Positions 8,069 to 16,200 of a stretch of DNA of 38,031 bases are shown here, piece by piece (positions within the stretch are counted from its first letter, which is position 1; each line of letters starts with the position of its first letter). A program made the translations under genes and the position numbers. The notes beneath the pieces were generated by a model. The model saw only the letters and a program-made list of their open reading frames with translations. It did not search any database and was not told the origin of the DNA. This DNA is from Alphaproteobacteria bacterium (GTDB lineage: Bacteria > Pseudomonadota > Alphaproteobacteria > Kiloniellales > DSM-21159), in contig JAUILQ010000055.1 in assembly GCA_030433005.1 (NCBI GenBank), positions 1-38,031 on the forward strand. Reading direction: 5' to 3'.

Positions 8069-8608
8069 ATGCCCGACTCGTCCGACCCCGAGATCGGCGC
8101 CCCGAGGCCGGCGCCCGAGCATGTCCGCGTGCCTCTCGGAATCGAGCGGTCCCTCGGGGCCGCCGCGATGGGGCTGATCTGCGTGATCAGCCTCGGCAAC
8201 GTCGTCGTTCGCTACGCCACCGATGTCTCCTTCGCCTTCACCGAGGAGTTCTCGGTCTTCCTGCTCGTCTTCATGACCTTCGTCGGCGCGTCGCTCGCGT
8301 TCGCCACCGACGAGCACCTGCGCATCGTCTTCTTCCGGAACCGCTTCGGCCGGACCGGCCGGCTGCTCTGCGACCTGCTGGCGATCCTCGCCAGCTTCGG
8401 CATGTTCGCCCTGGTCCTGTGGTACGGTGGCCTGCTCAGCTGGGACGAGTACCGCTTCGAGGAGACCTCGCCCGGGCTCGGCTACCCGACCTGGATCTAC
8501 ACCGTCTGGATGCCGCTGCTCTGCGTGGCGATCCTGCTGCGCATCCTCGGCCGGCTCGTCGCGCTGCTTCGTGGCCGCCGGCGCGAGCCCGAGGCGGGAC
8601 GCTCCTGA
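8069..8608 (+). CDS. dctQ: TRAP transporter small membrane subunit (first system)
   Basis: This 179-residue DctQ-family protein has four predicted membrane segments (about residues 32-52, 62-82, 105-128 and 145-167). The family-typical FTEEFSVFLLVFMTFVGASLAFATDEHLRI block lies in the second and third quarters. It pairs with the large DctM subunit and recruits the loaded binding protein. GGAAGAAAAGA lies ahead of the ATG at 8069. The stop overlaps the dctM start by one base (TGATG), a usual arrangement for this pair. Confidence 0.85.
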   Translation: MPDSSDPEIGAPRPAPEHVRVPLGIERSLGAAAMGLICVISLGNVVVRYATDVSFAFTEEFSVFLLVFMTFVGASLAFATDEHLRIVFFRNRFGRTGRLLCDLLAILASFGMFALVLWYGGLLSWDEYRFEETSPGLGYPTWIYTVWMPLLCVAILLRILGRLVALLRGRRREPEAGRS

Positions 8609-9900
8609 TGGCGACCCTGCTGCTGCTGCTCGTCTTCGTCGCGCTGCTGCTGATCGGCGCACCGATCGCGGTGTCGCTGGGGCTGGCCGGCGCCGCCGCC
8701 GTCGCGGTCGGCCTCGACCTCACCTCCGTGGCCATGATCGGCACGAACACCTACGCCTCGATCGCCAAGTATCCGCTGATCGCGATCCCCCTGTTCGTCT
8801 TGACCGGCATGGTCTTCGAGCGCTCCGGCGTCGCCCAGCGCCTCGTCACCTTCGCCCAGGCGATCGTCGGGCCGCGCCGCGGCGGCCTCGCCGTCGTCGC
8901 CACCCTGGTCTGCATGCTGATGGGCGGCATGTCGGGCTCCGGGCCGGCGGACGCGGCGGCGGTCGCGACCATCATGATCCCCTCGATGATGAAGGCCGGC
9001 TACCCGCGCGCCTTCTCCGCCAGCGTCATCGCCGCCTCCGGCTCGACCGCGCTGCTCATCCCGCCCTCGATCGCGCTGATCGTCTACTCGATCCTGGTGC
9101 CGGGGGTGGACCTGCGGGCGCTGTTCGCGGCCGGCGTCTTCCCGGGCCTGCTGGCCGGCGCCTCGATCATCGTGCCGACTCTGCTGCTCAGCCGGCGCTA
9201 CGATTTCGGCGCCGCCGAGGAGCAGGTCCGCCCGCCGTTCTGGCCCAGCCTGCGCGACGCGGTGCCGGGACTGATGGCCCCGGTGATCATTCTCGGCGGC
9301 CTGCGCTCGGGCCTCTTCACCCCGACCGAGGCGGCCGCCGTGGCGGTCGGCTACGGTTTCCTGGTCGGCACCCTGGTCTACCGGAACATGGGCCTGCGCG
9401 ACGCCTGGAAGGTGCTGGCGGACGGGGCAGAGACCTCGGCGGTCATCATGGTGATCATCTCCCTGGCGGGCCTCTTCGCCTGGGCCGGCTCGACGCTCGG
9501 CGCCTTCGATGCGGCGGCCCAGAACATCCTGGCGATCAGCAGCGACGGCACCGTCGTGCTGCTCGTGGTCATGGTCGTGCTGCTGTTCGCCGGCATGGTC
9601 CTCGACGGCGTCTCGATCTACCTGATCACGCTGCCGCTGCTCGCGCCGATCGCCATGGCCTTCGAGTGGAACCTGACCTGGTTCGGCGTCCTGATGGCGA
9701 TGAACATCGCGATCGGCCAGTTCACGCCGCCGGTCGCGGTGAACCTGATGGTCACCGCCCGCATCGCCCGGGTCCCGATGGAGGAGACCCTGCCCTGGGC
9801 GCTCTGGCTGGTCCTGAGCATGGCGATCGCCCTGTTCCTGGTCGTGCTCATCCCGGACATCGCGCTCTGGCTTCCGGAGCTGATGGGCTATCGCGTGTAG
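8608..9900 (+). CDS. dctM: TRAP transporter large permease subunit (first system)
   Basis: This 430-residue DctM-family protein is the Na+-coupled transport channel. It is almost entirely hydrophobic with about 12 predicted segments and recognisable blocks: LIGAPIAVSLGLAG near the N-terminus, YPLIAIPLFVLTGMVFERSG, MSGSGPADAAAVATIMIPSM, GSTALLIPPSIALIVYS and a C-terminal IGQFTPPVAVNLMVTARIA. Length and motif order match the family. It is coupled to dctQ and followed after 35 nt by the ThDP enzyme gene, in the same transcription unit. Confidence 0.9.
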   Translation: MATLLLLLVFVALLLIGAPIAVSLGLAGAAAVAVGLDLTSVAMIGTNTYASIAKYPLIAIPLFVLTGMVFERSGVAQRLVTFAQAIVGPRRGGLAVVATLVCMLMGGMSGSGPADAAAVATIMIPSMMKAGYPRAFSASVIAASGSTALLIPPSIALIVYSILVPGVDLRALFAAGVFPGLLAGASIIVPTLLLSRRYDFGAAEEQVRPPFWPSLRDAVPGLMAPVIILGGLRSGLFTPTEAAAVAVGYGFLVGTLVYRNMGLRDAWKVLADGAETSAVIMVIISLAGLFAWAGSTLGAFDAAAQNILAISSDGTVVLLVVMVVLLFAGMVLDGVSIYLITLPLLAPIAMAFEWNLTWFGVLMAMNIAIGQFTPPVAVNLMVTARIARVPMEETLPWALWLVLSMAIALFLVVLIPDIALWLPELMGYRV

Positions 9901-9935
9901 GGCCGACGTGCCCGGAACTTTAGAAGGAGACTGAC

Positions 9936-11666
9936 GTGACCTCGAACGAAACGACCGGCGGCGAGGCCGTCGCCCGCATGCTCAAGGCCTTCGAGGTCGG
10001 CCCGATGTTCGGCATGGGCGGCTTCCAGCTGCTGCCGTTCTACGACGCGGCGCGGCGGCTCGGCCTCAACCACAACCTGATCAACGACGAGCGCTGCGCG
10101 GTCTTCATCGCCGACGCCTACGCCAAGGTCAGCGGCCGCGTCGGCGTCTGCGACGCGACGCTGGGCCCGGGCGCGACCAACCTCGTGACCGGGCTGGTCG
10201 AGGCGCTCAACGCCGGCTCCCCCCTGGTCGTCTTCGTCGGCGACAGCCACCGCGCGCACTCCTGGAAGAACATGACCCAGGAATCGCGCCAGACCGAGAT
10301 CCTGCGGCCGGCCTGCAAGGAGCTGATCCGCATCGAGATGATCGAGCGCATCCCCGAGCTGGTGCGCCGCGCCTTCTCGGTCGCGACCTCCGGGCGCCCG
10401 GGGCCGGTCGTCGTCGACATCCCCGAGGACGTCTGCCACGACACCTTCCCGTTCGATCCCGCGGAGTTCGAGGTCGACCCGGCCCAGGCTGCGGCGCCGG
10501 CGCTGCGCTGCCGCCCGGCCTCCGACGACCTGGCGCGCGCCGCCGAGCTGCTCGGCGCGGCCGAGCGGCCGCTGATGCTGTGCGGCGGCGGCATCCACCT
10601 CAGCCAGGCGACGGCCGCGGCCGAGGCGCTGTCGCAGGCGCTCAACCTGCCGGTCGCGCACACCATGACCGGCAAGGGGGCCATCGCCTGCACCAGCCCG
10701 CTCAGCGCCGGCCTGTTCGGGCGCTACGACCGCATCGCCAACAAGCTGATCGAGGAGTCCGACTGCCTGCTGGTGGTCGGCTGCAAGCTCGGCGAGATCG
10801 CGACCAAGCGCTACACCGTGCCGGCCGCCGACAAGACGGTCATTCACCTGGACTCGGTCGCCGAGGAGTTCGGTCGCACCTTCCAGCCGGCGCTGCGCCT
10901 GTGGGGCGACGCCCGCGAGGGCTTGGCCGACCTGCTGGCCGCGCTGGCCGGCCAGGCGCCGGCGATCAAGAAGCGCCAGCAGGGCTACGCCGACGACGTC
11001 GCGGCACGCATGGCCGAGTGGCGCAGGTCGGTCGAGCAGCGCCTGACCTCGACCGAGCGGCCGATCAACATGGCCCGCCTGCTCAACGAGCTGAACGAGC
11101 AGCTGCCCGAGGACGGCATCCTGGTCGCCGACGGCGGCTTCGCCGCGCACTGGGGCGGCCTGCTGTTCGACACCAAGAAGGCCGGCCGCGGCTTCGTGCC
11201 CGACCGCGGCTTCGCCTCGATCGGCTACGGCCTGCCCGGCGCCATGGGCTGCGCTCTCGCCGCGCCCGGCCGGCCGGTCGTCGGCCTGACCGGCGACGGC
11301 GGCTTCAACATGGTGATGGGCGAGCTGGAGACGGCGCGCCGCCTCGGCCTGCCGTTCACGCTGATCGTCGTGAACAATGCCGCCTCGGGCTACGTCAAGG
11401 CGCTGCAGCACCTGATGTACGGCGCCGGCAGCTACCAGTCCAGCGACCTGGTCGAGGTCAACTACGCCAAGGTCGCCGAGTCGCTCGGCTGCCGCGGCAT
11501 CCGCGTCGAGGATCCCGAGGCGATCGCCGGCGCGCTGGCCGAGGGCCTGAAGGGCGGCGAGGTGCCGACCCTGCTCGACGTCGTCGTGACCCGCGACCCG
11601 GCGCAGATGCTGCCCGGCGTCGACAATCGCGCGGTCAAGGTCAAGAAGGGCGACCGCGTCGCCTGA
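9936..11666 (+). CDS. Acetolactate synthase-like ThDP-dependent enzyme
   Basis: This 576-residue enzyme has the three-domain layout of the acetolactate synthase/decarboxylase superfamily. The PYR domain (about 1-170) carries catalytic Glu52 (INDERCAVFIADAYAK). The central domain spans about 190-330. The PP domain contains GDGGFNM from residue 453, with Mg ligands Asp454 and Asn481 (VVNNAASGY). GTG is the start, with AGAAGGAGA before it. It lies between two TRAP systems and is not next to an ilvH-like subunit, so biosynthetic acetolactate synthase is unlikely. It may condense, cleave or decarboxylate a 2-oxo acid or diketone. A carboligase, an IolD-like hydrolase or a decarboxylase remain possible. 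Confidence 0.8.
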   Translation: MTSNETTGGEAVARMLKAFEVGPMFGMGGFQLLPFYDAARRLGLNHNLINDERCAVFIADAYAKVSGRVGVCDATLGPGATNLVTGLVEALNAGSPLVVFVGDSHRAHSWKNMTQESRQTEILRPACKELIRIEMIERIPELVRRAFSVATSGRPGPVVVDIPEDVCHDTFPFDPAEFEVDPAQAAAPALRCRPASDDLARAAELLGAAERPLMLCGGGIHLSQATAAAEALSQALNLPVAHTMTGKGAIACTSPLSAGLFGRYDRIANKLIEESDCLLVVGCKLGEIATKRYTVPAADKTVIHLDSVAEEFGRTFQPALRLWGDAREGLADLLAALAGQAPAIKKRQQGYADDVAARMAEWRRSVEQRLTSTERPINMARLLNELNEQLPEDGILVADGGFAAHWGGLLFDTKKAGRGFVPDRGFASIGYGLPGAMGCALAAPGRPVVGLTGDGGFNMVMGELETARRLGLPFTLIVVNNAASGYVKALQHLMYGAGSYQSSDLVEVNYAKVAESLGCRGIRVEDPEAIAGALAEGLKGGEVPTLLDVVVTRDPAQMLPGVDNRAVKVKKGDRVA

Positions 11667-11724
11667 CCTGCCGCACCCCTCGAAGACCCGGAGCAACCGG
11701 GCTCAACGCACCCAGGAGGAAACG

Positions 11725-12717
11725 ATGAACCGCAGAACCCTGCTTATCGGCGCGCTGGCGCTGCCCCTCGCGCTCGGCGCCGTCGCCGGCTCCGCCACGT
11801 CCGTCCGGGCCGAGATCCCCGAGATGACCCTGCAGGTCGCCGCCATCTACGAGCCGGGCAACCTCTGGCACCAGGCGACGCAGCGCTACCTCGACGCCGT
11901 GACCGAGCGGACCGGCGGCAAGGTCACCTTCAACCTCGCTCACAGCGGCACGACCGGCACCTGGCAGGAGTCGATCGAGGCGCTGCAGCTCGGCACCAAC
12001 GACATCGTCATCGAGTCGGTCGGCACCCTCGACCGCTACGACCCGCTGCCGGGCATCGAGGCCTTCCCCTACCTGATCCGCGACCTCGACCACTTCAAGA
12101 AGGTCTACTACGGGCCGATGGGCGGCGAGCTGTTCGACGCCATCGAGGAGCGCACCGGCTTCAAGATCGTCGGCGCCGGCTACCGCGGCGCGCGCAAGCT
12201 CTCGGCCGACCGCGCGGTCGCCTCGCTCGAGGAGCTCCAGGGCCTGAAGCTGCGGGTGCCGCCGCTGAAGATGTATCGCCGGACCTGGGAGCTGCTCGGC
12301 GCCAGCCCGGTGCCGATGCCCTTCCTGGAGGTCTTCACCTCGCTGCAGCAGGGCGTCATCGACGGCCAGGAGAACCCGCTCGAGGTGATCGAGAGCAAGA
12401 AGCTCGACGAGGTCCAGAGCCACGTCATGGCGACCGACCACGTGATCGGCGCGATGACCTTCATCTTCGACTCGAACCGCTTCGCGTCCTTCGACTCCGA
12501 GCTGCAGACGATCCTGCAGGAGGAGGGCGAGAAGGCGATGCTCTGGGCGACCGAGCAGATGGTCGCGCAGGAGGACACCTACCGCCAGGCCCTGAAGGAG
12601 CGCGGCATGACCTTCGTCCAGCCGGACCTGGAGCCCTTCCGCGCGGCGGTGGCGCCGATCAAGGAGGAGTTCCCCGAGCTCAAGGAGTGGGTCGAGCGCA
12701 TCAACGCGGTCCAGTAG
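11725..12717 (+). CDS. dctP: TRAP transporter solute-binding protein (second system)
   Basis: This is a 330-residue DctP-family periplasmic binding protein. A twin-arginine-like start (NRRTLLIGALALPLALG) and signal sequence end near VRAEIP (about residue 30). Landmarks are LQGLKLRVPPLKMYRRTWELLGASPVPMPF, with the carboxylate-binding Arg region, and GVIDGQENPLEVIESKK. AGGAGG precedes the ATG. The binding segment differs clearly from the first system (RVPPLKMYRRTW against RVVGSPLFNDTF), suggesting another ligand. It starts 58 nt after the ThDP enzyme gene. Confidence 0.88.
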   Translation: MNRRTLLIGALALPLALGAVAGSATSVRAEIPEMTLQVAAIYEPGNLWHQATQRYLDAVTERTGGKVTFNLAHSGTTGTWQESIEALQLGTNDIVIESVGTLDRYDPLPGIEAFPYLIRDLDHFKKVYYGPMGGELFDAIEERTGFKIVGAGYRGARKLSADRAVASLEELQGLKLRVPPLKMYRRTWELLGASPVPMPFLEVFTSLQQGVIDGQENPLEVIESKKLDEVQSHVMATDHVIGAMTFIFDSNRFASFDSELQTILQEEGEKAMLWATEQMVAQEDTYRQALKERGMTFVQPDLEPFRAAVAPIKEEFPELKEWVERINAVQ

Positions 12718-12735
12718 ACCGGACGCGGCGGCGCG

Positions 12736-12755
12736 GCGGCGGGAGACCCCGCCGC
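12736..12755 (+). terminator. Hairpin between second TRAP binding-protein and permease genes
   Basis: GCGGCGGG (12736-12743) pairs perfectly with CCCGCCGC (12748-12755) around a 4-nt loop, 18 nt after the binding-protein stop. No T-run follows. Its position matches the longer hairpin at 7983-8012 in the first TRAP module, which suggests a shared role in setting binding-protein to permease ratios. Confidence 0.4.
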
Positions 12756-12788
12756 GACCGCTTCCTCACTTCCAGGGAGGGCAGGTCC

Positions 12789-13274
12789 ATGGGCTTCTCG
12801 CGGATCGCAGACGCCGTCGAGCGCCTGCTCGACAGCTTGCTGCTGGCGGCGATCGCCGTCATGGTCGTTTCGATCTGCTGGCAGGTTTTCGGCCGCTTCG
12901 TCCTCAACCATTCGCCGGGCTGGACCGAGGAGGTGGCGCGCTTCCTGATGGCCTGGATCACCCTGCTCGGCACTGCCGCCGTTCTGCGCCGGCGCGGCCA
13001 CATCGCCGTGACCTTCGTGGTCGAGCTGTTGCCGCGGTCGGTCGCCCTCGCGGTCGGACTGCTGCGGGACCTGCTGATCCTGGCCATGGCCGGCGCGCTC
13101 GGCTGGTACGGCTATGCCTTCGCCGTGATCGGCGGCCGCCGCGACTCGGCGGCCCTCGAGATCCCGATGTTCTACCCCTACCTCGCGATTCCCGTCGGTG
13201 CCGCGCTGATCGCCCTGCTGCTGCTGCTGTCGCGCGCCGGCCGCGAAGAGCTGCGCGCCGGAGCCGAGCCATGA
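12789..13274 (+). CDS. dctQ: TRAP transporter small membrane subunit (second system)
   Basis: This 161-residue DctQ-family protein has four predicted membrane segments, beginning LLDSLLLAAIAVMVVSICWQVFGRFVL. The conserved WTEEVARFLMAWITLLGTAAVLRRRGHIAV block follows. CCAGGGAGGGCAGG lies ahead of the ATG. Its stop overlaps the next gene by four bases (ATGA). The short, diverged sequence compared with the first DctQ fits a separate transporter rather than a recent duplicate. Confidence 0.87.
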   Translation: MGFSRIADAVERLLDSLLLAAIAVMVVSICWQVFGRFVLNHSPGWTEEVARFLMAWITLLGTAAVLRRRGHIAVTFVVELLPRSVALAVGLLRDLLILAMAGALGWYGYAFAVIGGRRDSAALEIPMFYPYLAIPVGAALIALLLLLSRAGREELRAGAEP

Positions 13275-14548
13275 CCCTCGTGCTCGGCGGCGCAATCGTC
13301 GCGCTGATGCTGATCGGCATGCCGCTCGGCTTCGCCATCATCATCGCCTGCCTCGGCGTGATCTGGCTCGACGGCGGCATCAACCCGGCCATCGCTGCCC
13401 AGCGCCTGTTCTCGGGGCTCGATTCCTTCACGCTGCTGGCGATCCCCTTCTTCCTTCTGGCGGGCGCCCTGATGAGCGAGAGCGGCATGACGCGGCGTCT
13501 CGTCGCCTTCGCCAACGCCATCGTCGGCCGCTTCACCGGCGGCCTGGCCATGAGCAACGTCGTCGCCTCGGTCTTCTTCTCGGGCATCTCCGGCTCTGCG
13601 GTCGCCGACACCTCGGTGATGGGCCGGATCTTCATCCCCGAGATGGAGCGCGAGGGCTACGGCCGCAGCTTCTCGGTGGCGGTCACCGCGGCCTCCTCGG
13701 TGGTCGCGCCGATCATCCCGCCCTCGATCGGCTTCATCGTCTACGGCGTGCTGACCGACCAGTCGATCATCCGCCTGTTCGTCGCGGGCCTCGTTCCGGG
13801 CCTGCTGTTCTCGCTCCTGGCCCTGGCGATCGTCTTCGCGATATCGCGGCGCCGGGGCTACGCGGTCCAGGAGCCGCAGCCTGCCGGCGAGATCGTGCGA
13901 ACCGGCCTTGCCGCGGCGCCCGCGCTGGTCATGCCCGTCCTGATCCTCGCCGGCATCTTCTCCGGCGTCTTCACCGTGACCGAGTGCTCCGCGATCGCGG
14001 TCGTGTACGCCATCGTTGTCGGCGGGCTGGTCTACCGGGAACTGACCTTCGCACGGATCCTGTCGGCGCTGCGCGAGGCGGTCTACACCACCGCCGTCAT
14101 CATGATCATCGTCGGCGCGGCGAAGCTCTTCGCCTGGCAGCTCGCCTACAACCAGATCCCGGCGGCGGCCGTCGACTGGGTGACGGCGGTGGCGCACGAC
14201 CCGCTGGTCTTCCTGCTGATCGTCAACGTCCTGCTGCTGCTGATCGGCACCTTCATGGAGTCCAACGCCGCCATGGTCATGCTGGTGCCCATCCTGCATC
14301 CGGCGGGCATGGCGCTGGGCGTCGACCCCGTGCAGATGGGCGTCATCGTGGTGGTCAACCTGTGCCTCGGGCTGATCACGCCGCCGATCGGGCTGTGCCT
14401 CAACGTGGCCTGCAAGATCGCCGGCCTGCCGCTCGAACGCAGCTTCAAGGACATCGCTCCCTTCGTCGCGCTCGGTCTGGGGCTGCTGGTGGCGCTTTCG
14501 CTGTTGCCCGCCCTCTCGCTGTGGCTGCCCGGCCTGCTGATGAACTGA
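13271..14548 (+). CDS. dctM: TRAP transporter large permease subunit (second system)
   Basis: This 425-residue DctM-family permease has about 12 predicted membrane segments. Family blocks include LLAIPFFLLAGALMSESGMTRR, ISGSAVADTSVMGRIFIPEM, SSVVAPIIPPSIGFIVYG, a GTFMESNAAMVMLVPILHPAGMALGVDP segment and LCLGLITPPIGLCLNVACKIAG. It is coupled to dctQ by ATGA. The SDR gene follows after 27 nt. With the preceding two genes it completes a second full TRAP importer within the same operon. Confidence 0.9.
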   Translation: MTLVLGGAIVALMLIGMPLGFAIIIACLGVIWLDGGINPAIAAQRLFSGLDSFTLLAIPFFLLAGALMSESGMTRRLVAFANAIVGRFTGGLAMSNVVASVFFSGISGSAVADTSVMGRIFIPEMEREGYGRSFSVAVTAASSVVAPIIPPSIGFIVYGVLTDQSIIRLFVAGLVPGLLFSLLALAIVFAISRRRGYAVQEPQPAGEIVRTGLAAAPALVMPVLILAGIFSGVFTVTECSAIAVVYAIVVGGLVYRELTFARILSALREAVYTTAVIMIIVGAAKLFAWQLAYNQIPAAAVDWVTAVAHDPLVFLLIVNVLLLLIGTFMESNAAMVMLVPILHPAGMALGVDPVQMGVIVVVNLCLGLITPPIGLCLNVACKIAGLPLERSFKDIAPFVALGLGLLVALSLLPALSLWLPGLLMN

Positions 14549-14575
14549 ACCAATCCCGACAGGAGACAACGAGAG

Positions 14576-15376
14576 ATGGCGGATCGTCTGAAGGACAAGG
14601 TGGCGCTGGTGTTCGGCGCCGGCTCGGTCGGCGAGGGCTGGGGCAACGGCAAGGCCGCCGCGGTCGCCTATGCCCGCGAAGGCGCGGCCGTGGCCTGCGT
14701 CGACATCGGCCTGGAGGCCGCCGAGGCGACCCGCGCGATCATCGAGGGCGAGGGCAACCGGGCCATCGCCTGCGCCGCCGACGTCACCCGGCTGGCCGAG
14801 ATCGAGGCAGCGGTGGCGCGCACCCTGGAGGCCTTCGGCCGCATCGACATCCTGCACAACAACGTCGGGATCAACGCCTCCGGCGGCCCGGTCGAGGCCA
14901 GCGAGGAGAGCTGGGACCGGGTCATGGCGGTCAACGTCAAGAGCGTCTTCCTGGCCTGCAAGGCGGTGCTGCCGGTGATGGAGCGCCAGGGCGCCGGGGC
15001 GATCGTCAACATCTCCTCGCTCGCCGCGATCCGCTGGACCGGCTATCCCTACAGCTCCTACTACGCCTCCAAGGCGGCGGTGAACAACTTCACCCGCTCG
15101 CTCGCCGTGCAGTACGCCGCGAAGGGCATCCGCGCCAACGCCATCCTGCCGGGCACGATGGACACGCCGCACATCTACCAGCAGATCAGCAACTACTACG
15201 GCAGCGTCGAGGAGATGGTCGCGGCGCGCAACGAGATCCCGCCGATGAAGCGCATGGGCGATGCCTGGGACATCGCCAACGCGTCGGTCTTCCTGGCCTC
15301 CGACGAGGCGAAGTACATCACCGGCGTCGAGCTCTGCGTCGACGGCGGCCTGCACTGCACCGTCGTGCCGACCTGA
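14576..15376 (+). CDS. SDR-family NAD(P)-dependent oxidoreductase
   Basis: This 266-residue classical short-chain dehydrogenase probably oxidises or reduces an alcohol/ketone in the pathway served by the TRAP systems. The cofactor loop is a modified glycine motif, GAGSVGEGWGNG (residues 14-25). HNNVGI replaces NNAG. Catalytic Ser148, Tyr162 and Lys166 (YYASK) are intact. The C-terminus ends with VFLASDEAKYITGVELCVDGG, typical of classical SDRs. AGGAG lies 10 nt before the ATG. An acidic residue after the second strand (ACVDIG) favours NAD(H). The substrate is unknown. Confidence 0.88.
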   Translation: MADRLKDKVALVFGAGSVGEGWGNGKAAAVAYAREGAAVACVDIGLEAAEATRAIIEGEGNRAIACAADVTRLAEIEAAVARTLEAFGRIDILHNNVGINASGGPVEASEESWDRVMAVNVKSVFLACKAVLPVMERQGAGAIVNISSLAAIRWTGYPYSSYYASKAAVNNFTRSLAVQYAAKGIRANAILPGTMDTPHIYQQISNYYGSVEEMVAARNEIPPMKRMGDAWDIANASVFLASDEAKYITGVELCVDGGLHCTVVPT

Positions 15377-15393
15377 CCGGAGCGCCGCCCGCC

Positions 15394-16200
15394 GTGAGTC
15401 CCGCCGCCATCGTCGTCGCCGACACCATCACCAAGCTGCCGTCGCAGGCCGCCGGGGCGGTCGTCGTCTCGGGCTCGCACGGCGGGCGCTATCCGGGCTA
15501 CCTGGCGGCCAAGGCCGGCCTGCGCGCGGTGATCCTGTGCGACGCCGGCATCGGCCTCGACGAGGCCGGCATCGGCGCGCTGCCCTACCTGGAGGGCTGG
15601 GGCATCGCCGCCGCCGCCGTCTCGCACCTGTCCTGCCGGATCGGCGACACGGCCGACATGCTGGCGCGCGGGCGGATCAGCCGGGCCAACGCCGTGGCCT
15701 CTCGCCTGGGCGTCGAGCCGGGCATGGCGACCGGCGACGCCGCGGCGCTGCTCGAGGCGGCGCCGCTGGTCGCGGCCGAGCCGCCGTCGCTCGGCGAGAG
15801 TCGCGGCGAGGTCGCGGAGGCCGGCCCGCGCCGCATCCTGCTGCTCGATTCCGCGGCGCTGGTGCGGCCCGAGGACGCCGGCTGCATCGTCGTCACCGGC
15901 TCGCACGGCGGGCTTGTCGGCGGCGACCCGGCGATGGCGCTGCGCACCGACGGCTTCGCCGCGGTCTACAACGACGCCGGAATCGGCATCGAGGAGGCCG
16001 GCATCCGGCGCCTGCCGGCGCTCGACCGGCGCGGCATCGCGGCGCTGACCGTCGCCGCCGCCTCCGCCCGCATCGGCGAGGCGCGCTCCAGCTTCGAGCA
16101 GGGCATCGTCTCGGCGGTGAACGAGACGGCCGCGCGGCTCGGCGCCGAGGTCGGCCGGCCGGCCCGCCCGCTGCTGCTCGCCTGGAGCCGGCGGGCATGA
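15394..16200 (+). CDS. Unrecognised protein with internal SGSHGG/DAGIG duplication
   Basis: I do not recognise this 268-residue protein. It consists of two homologous halves, residues about 21-106 and 163-250. Each half has the same ordered marks: (S/T)GSHGG (26 and 168), DAGIG (50 and 194), LP (63 and 207), RIG (82 and 226), an Asn (99 and 243) and RLG (104 and 248). The constant offset of 142-144 residues indicates an ancient tandem duplication. It has no signal peptide or membrane segment. The conserved Ser, His, Asp and Gly-rich loops suggest a cytoplasmic enzyme or ligand-binding protein. I chose the GTG at 15394 (weak GGAG upstream), 17 nt after the SDR stop. It overlaps iclR by ATGA. 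Confidence 0.7.
   Translation: MSPAAIVVADTITKLPSQAAGAVVVSGSHGGRYPGYLAAKAGLRAVILCDAGIGLDEAGIGALPYLEGWGIAAAAVSHLSCRIGDTADMLARGRISRANAVASRLGVEPGMATGDAAALLEAAPLVAAEPPSLGESRGEVAEAGPRRILLLDSAALVRPEDAGCIVVTGSHGGLVGGDPAMALRTDGFAAVYNDAGIGIEEAGIRRLPALDRRGIAALTVAAASARIGEARSSFEQGIVSAVNETAARLGAEVGRPARPLLLAWSRRA

Noticed and set aside
9936..11666. Biosynthetic acetolactate synthase (ilvB)
   Set aside because: There is no ilvH or ilvC neighbour, the gene lies between TRAP transporters, and its segments differ from IlvB as remembered.
13178..15355. 725-residue open frame on the minus strand
   Set aside because: It is antisense to dctM and the SDR gene, has shadow composition (His/Asp/Gln/Arg-rich) and shows no recognisable domain.
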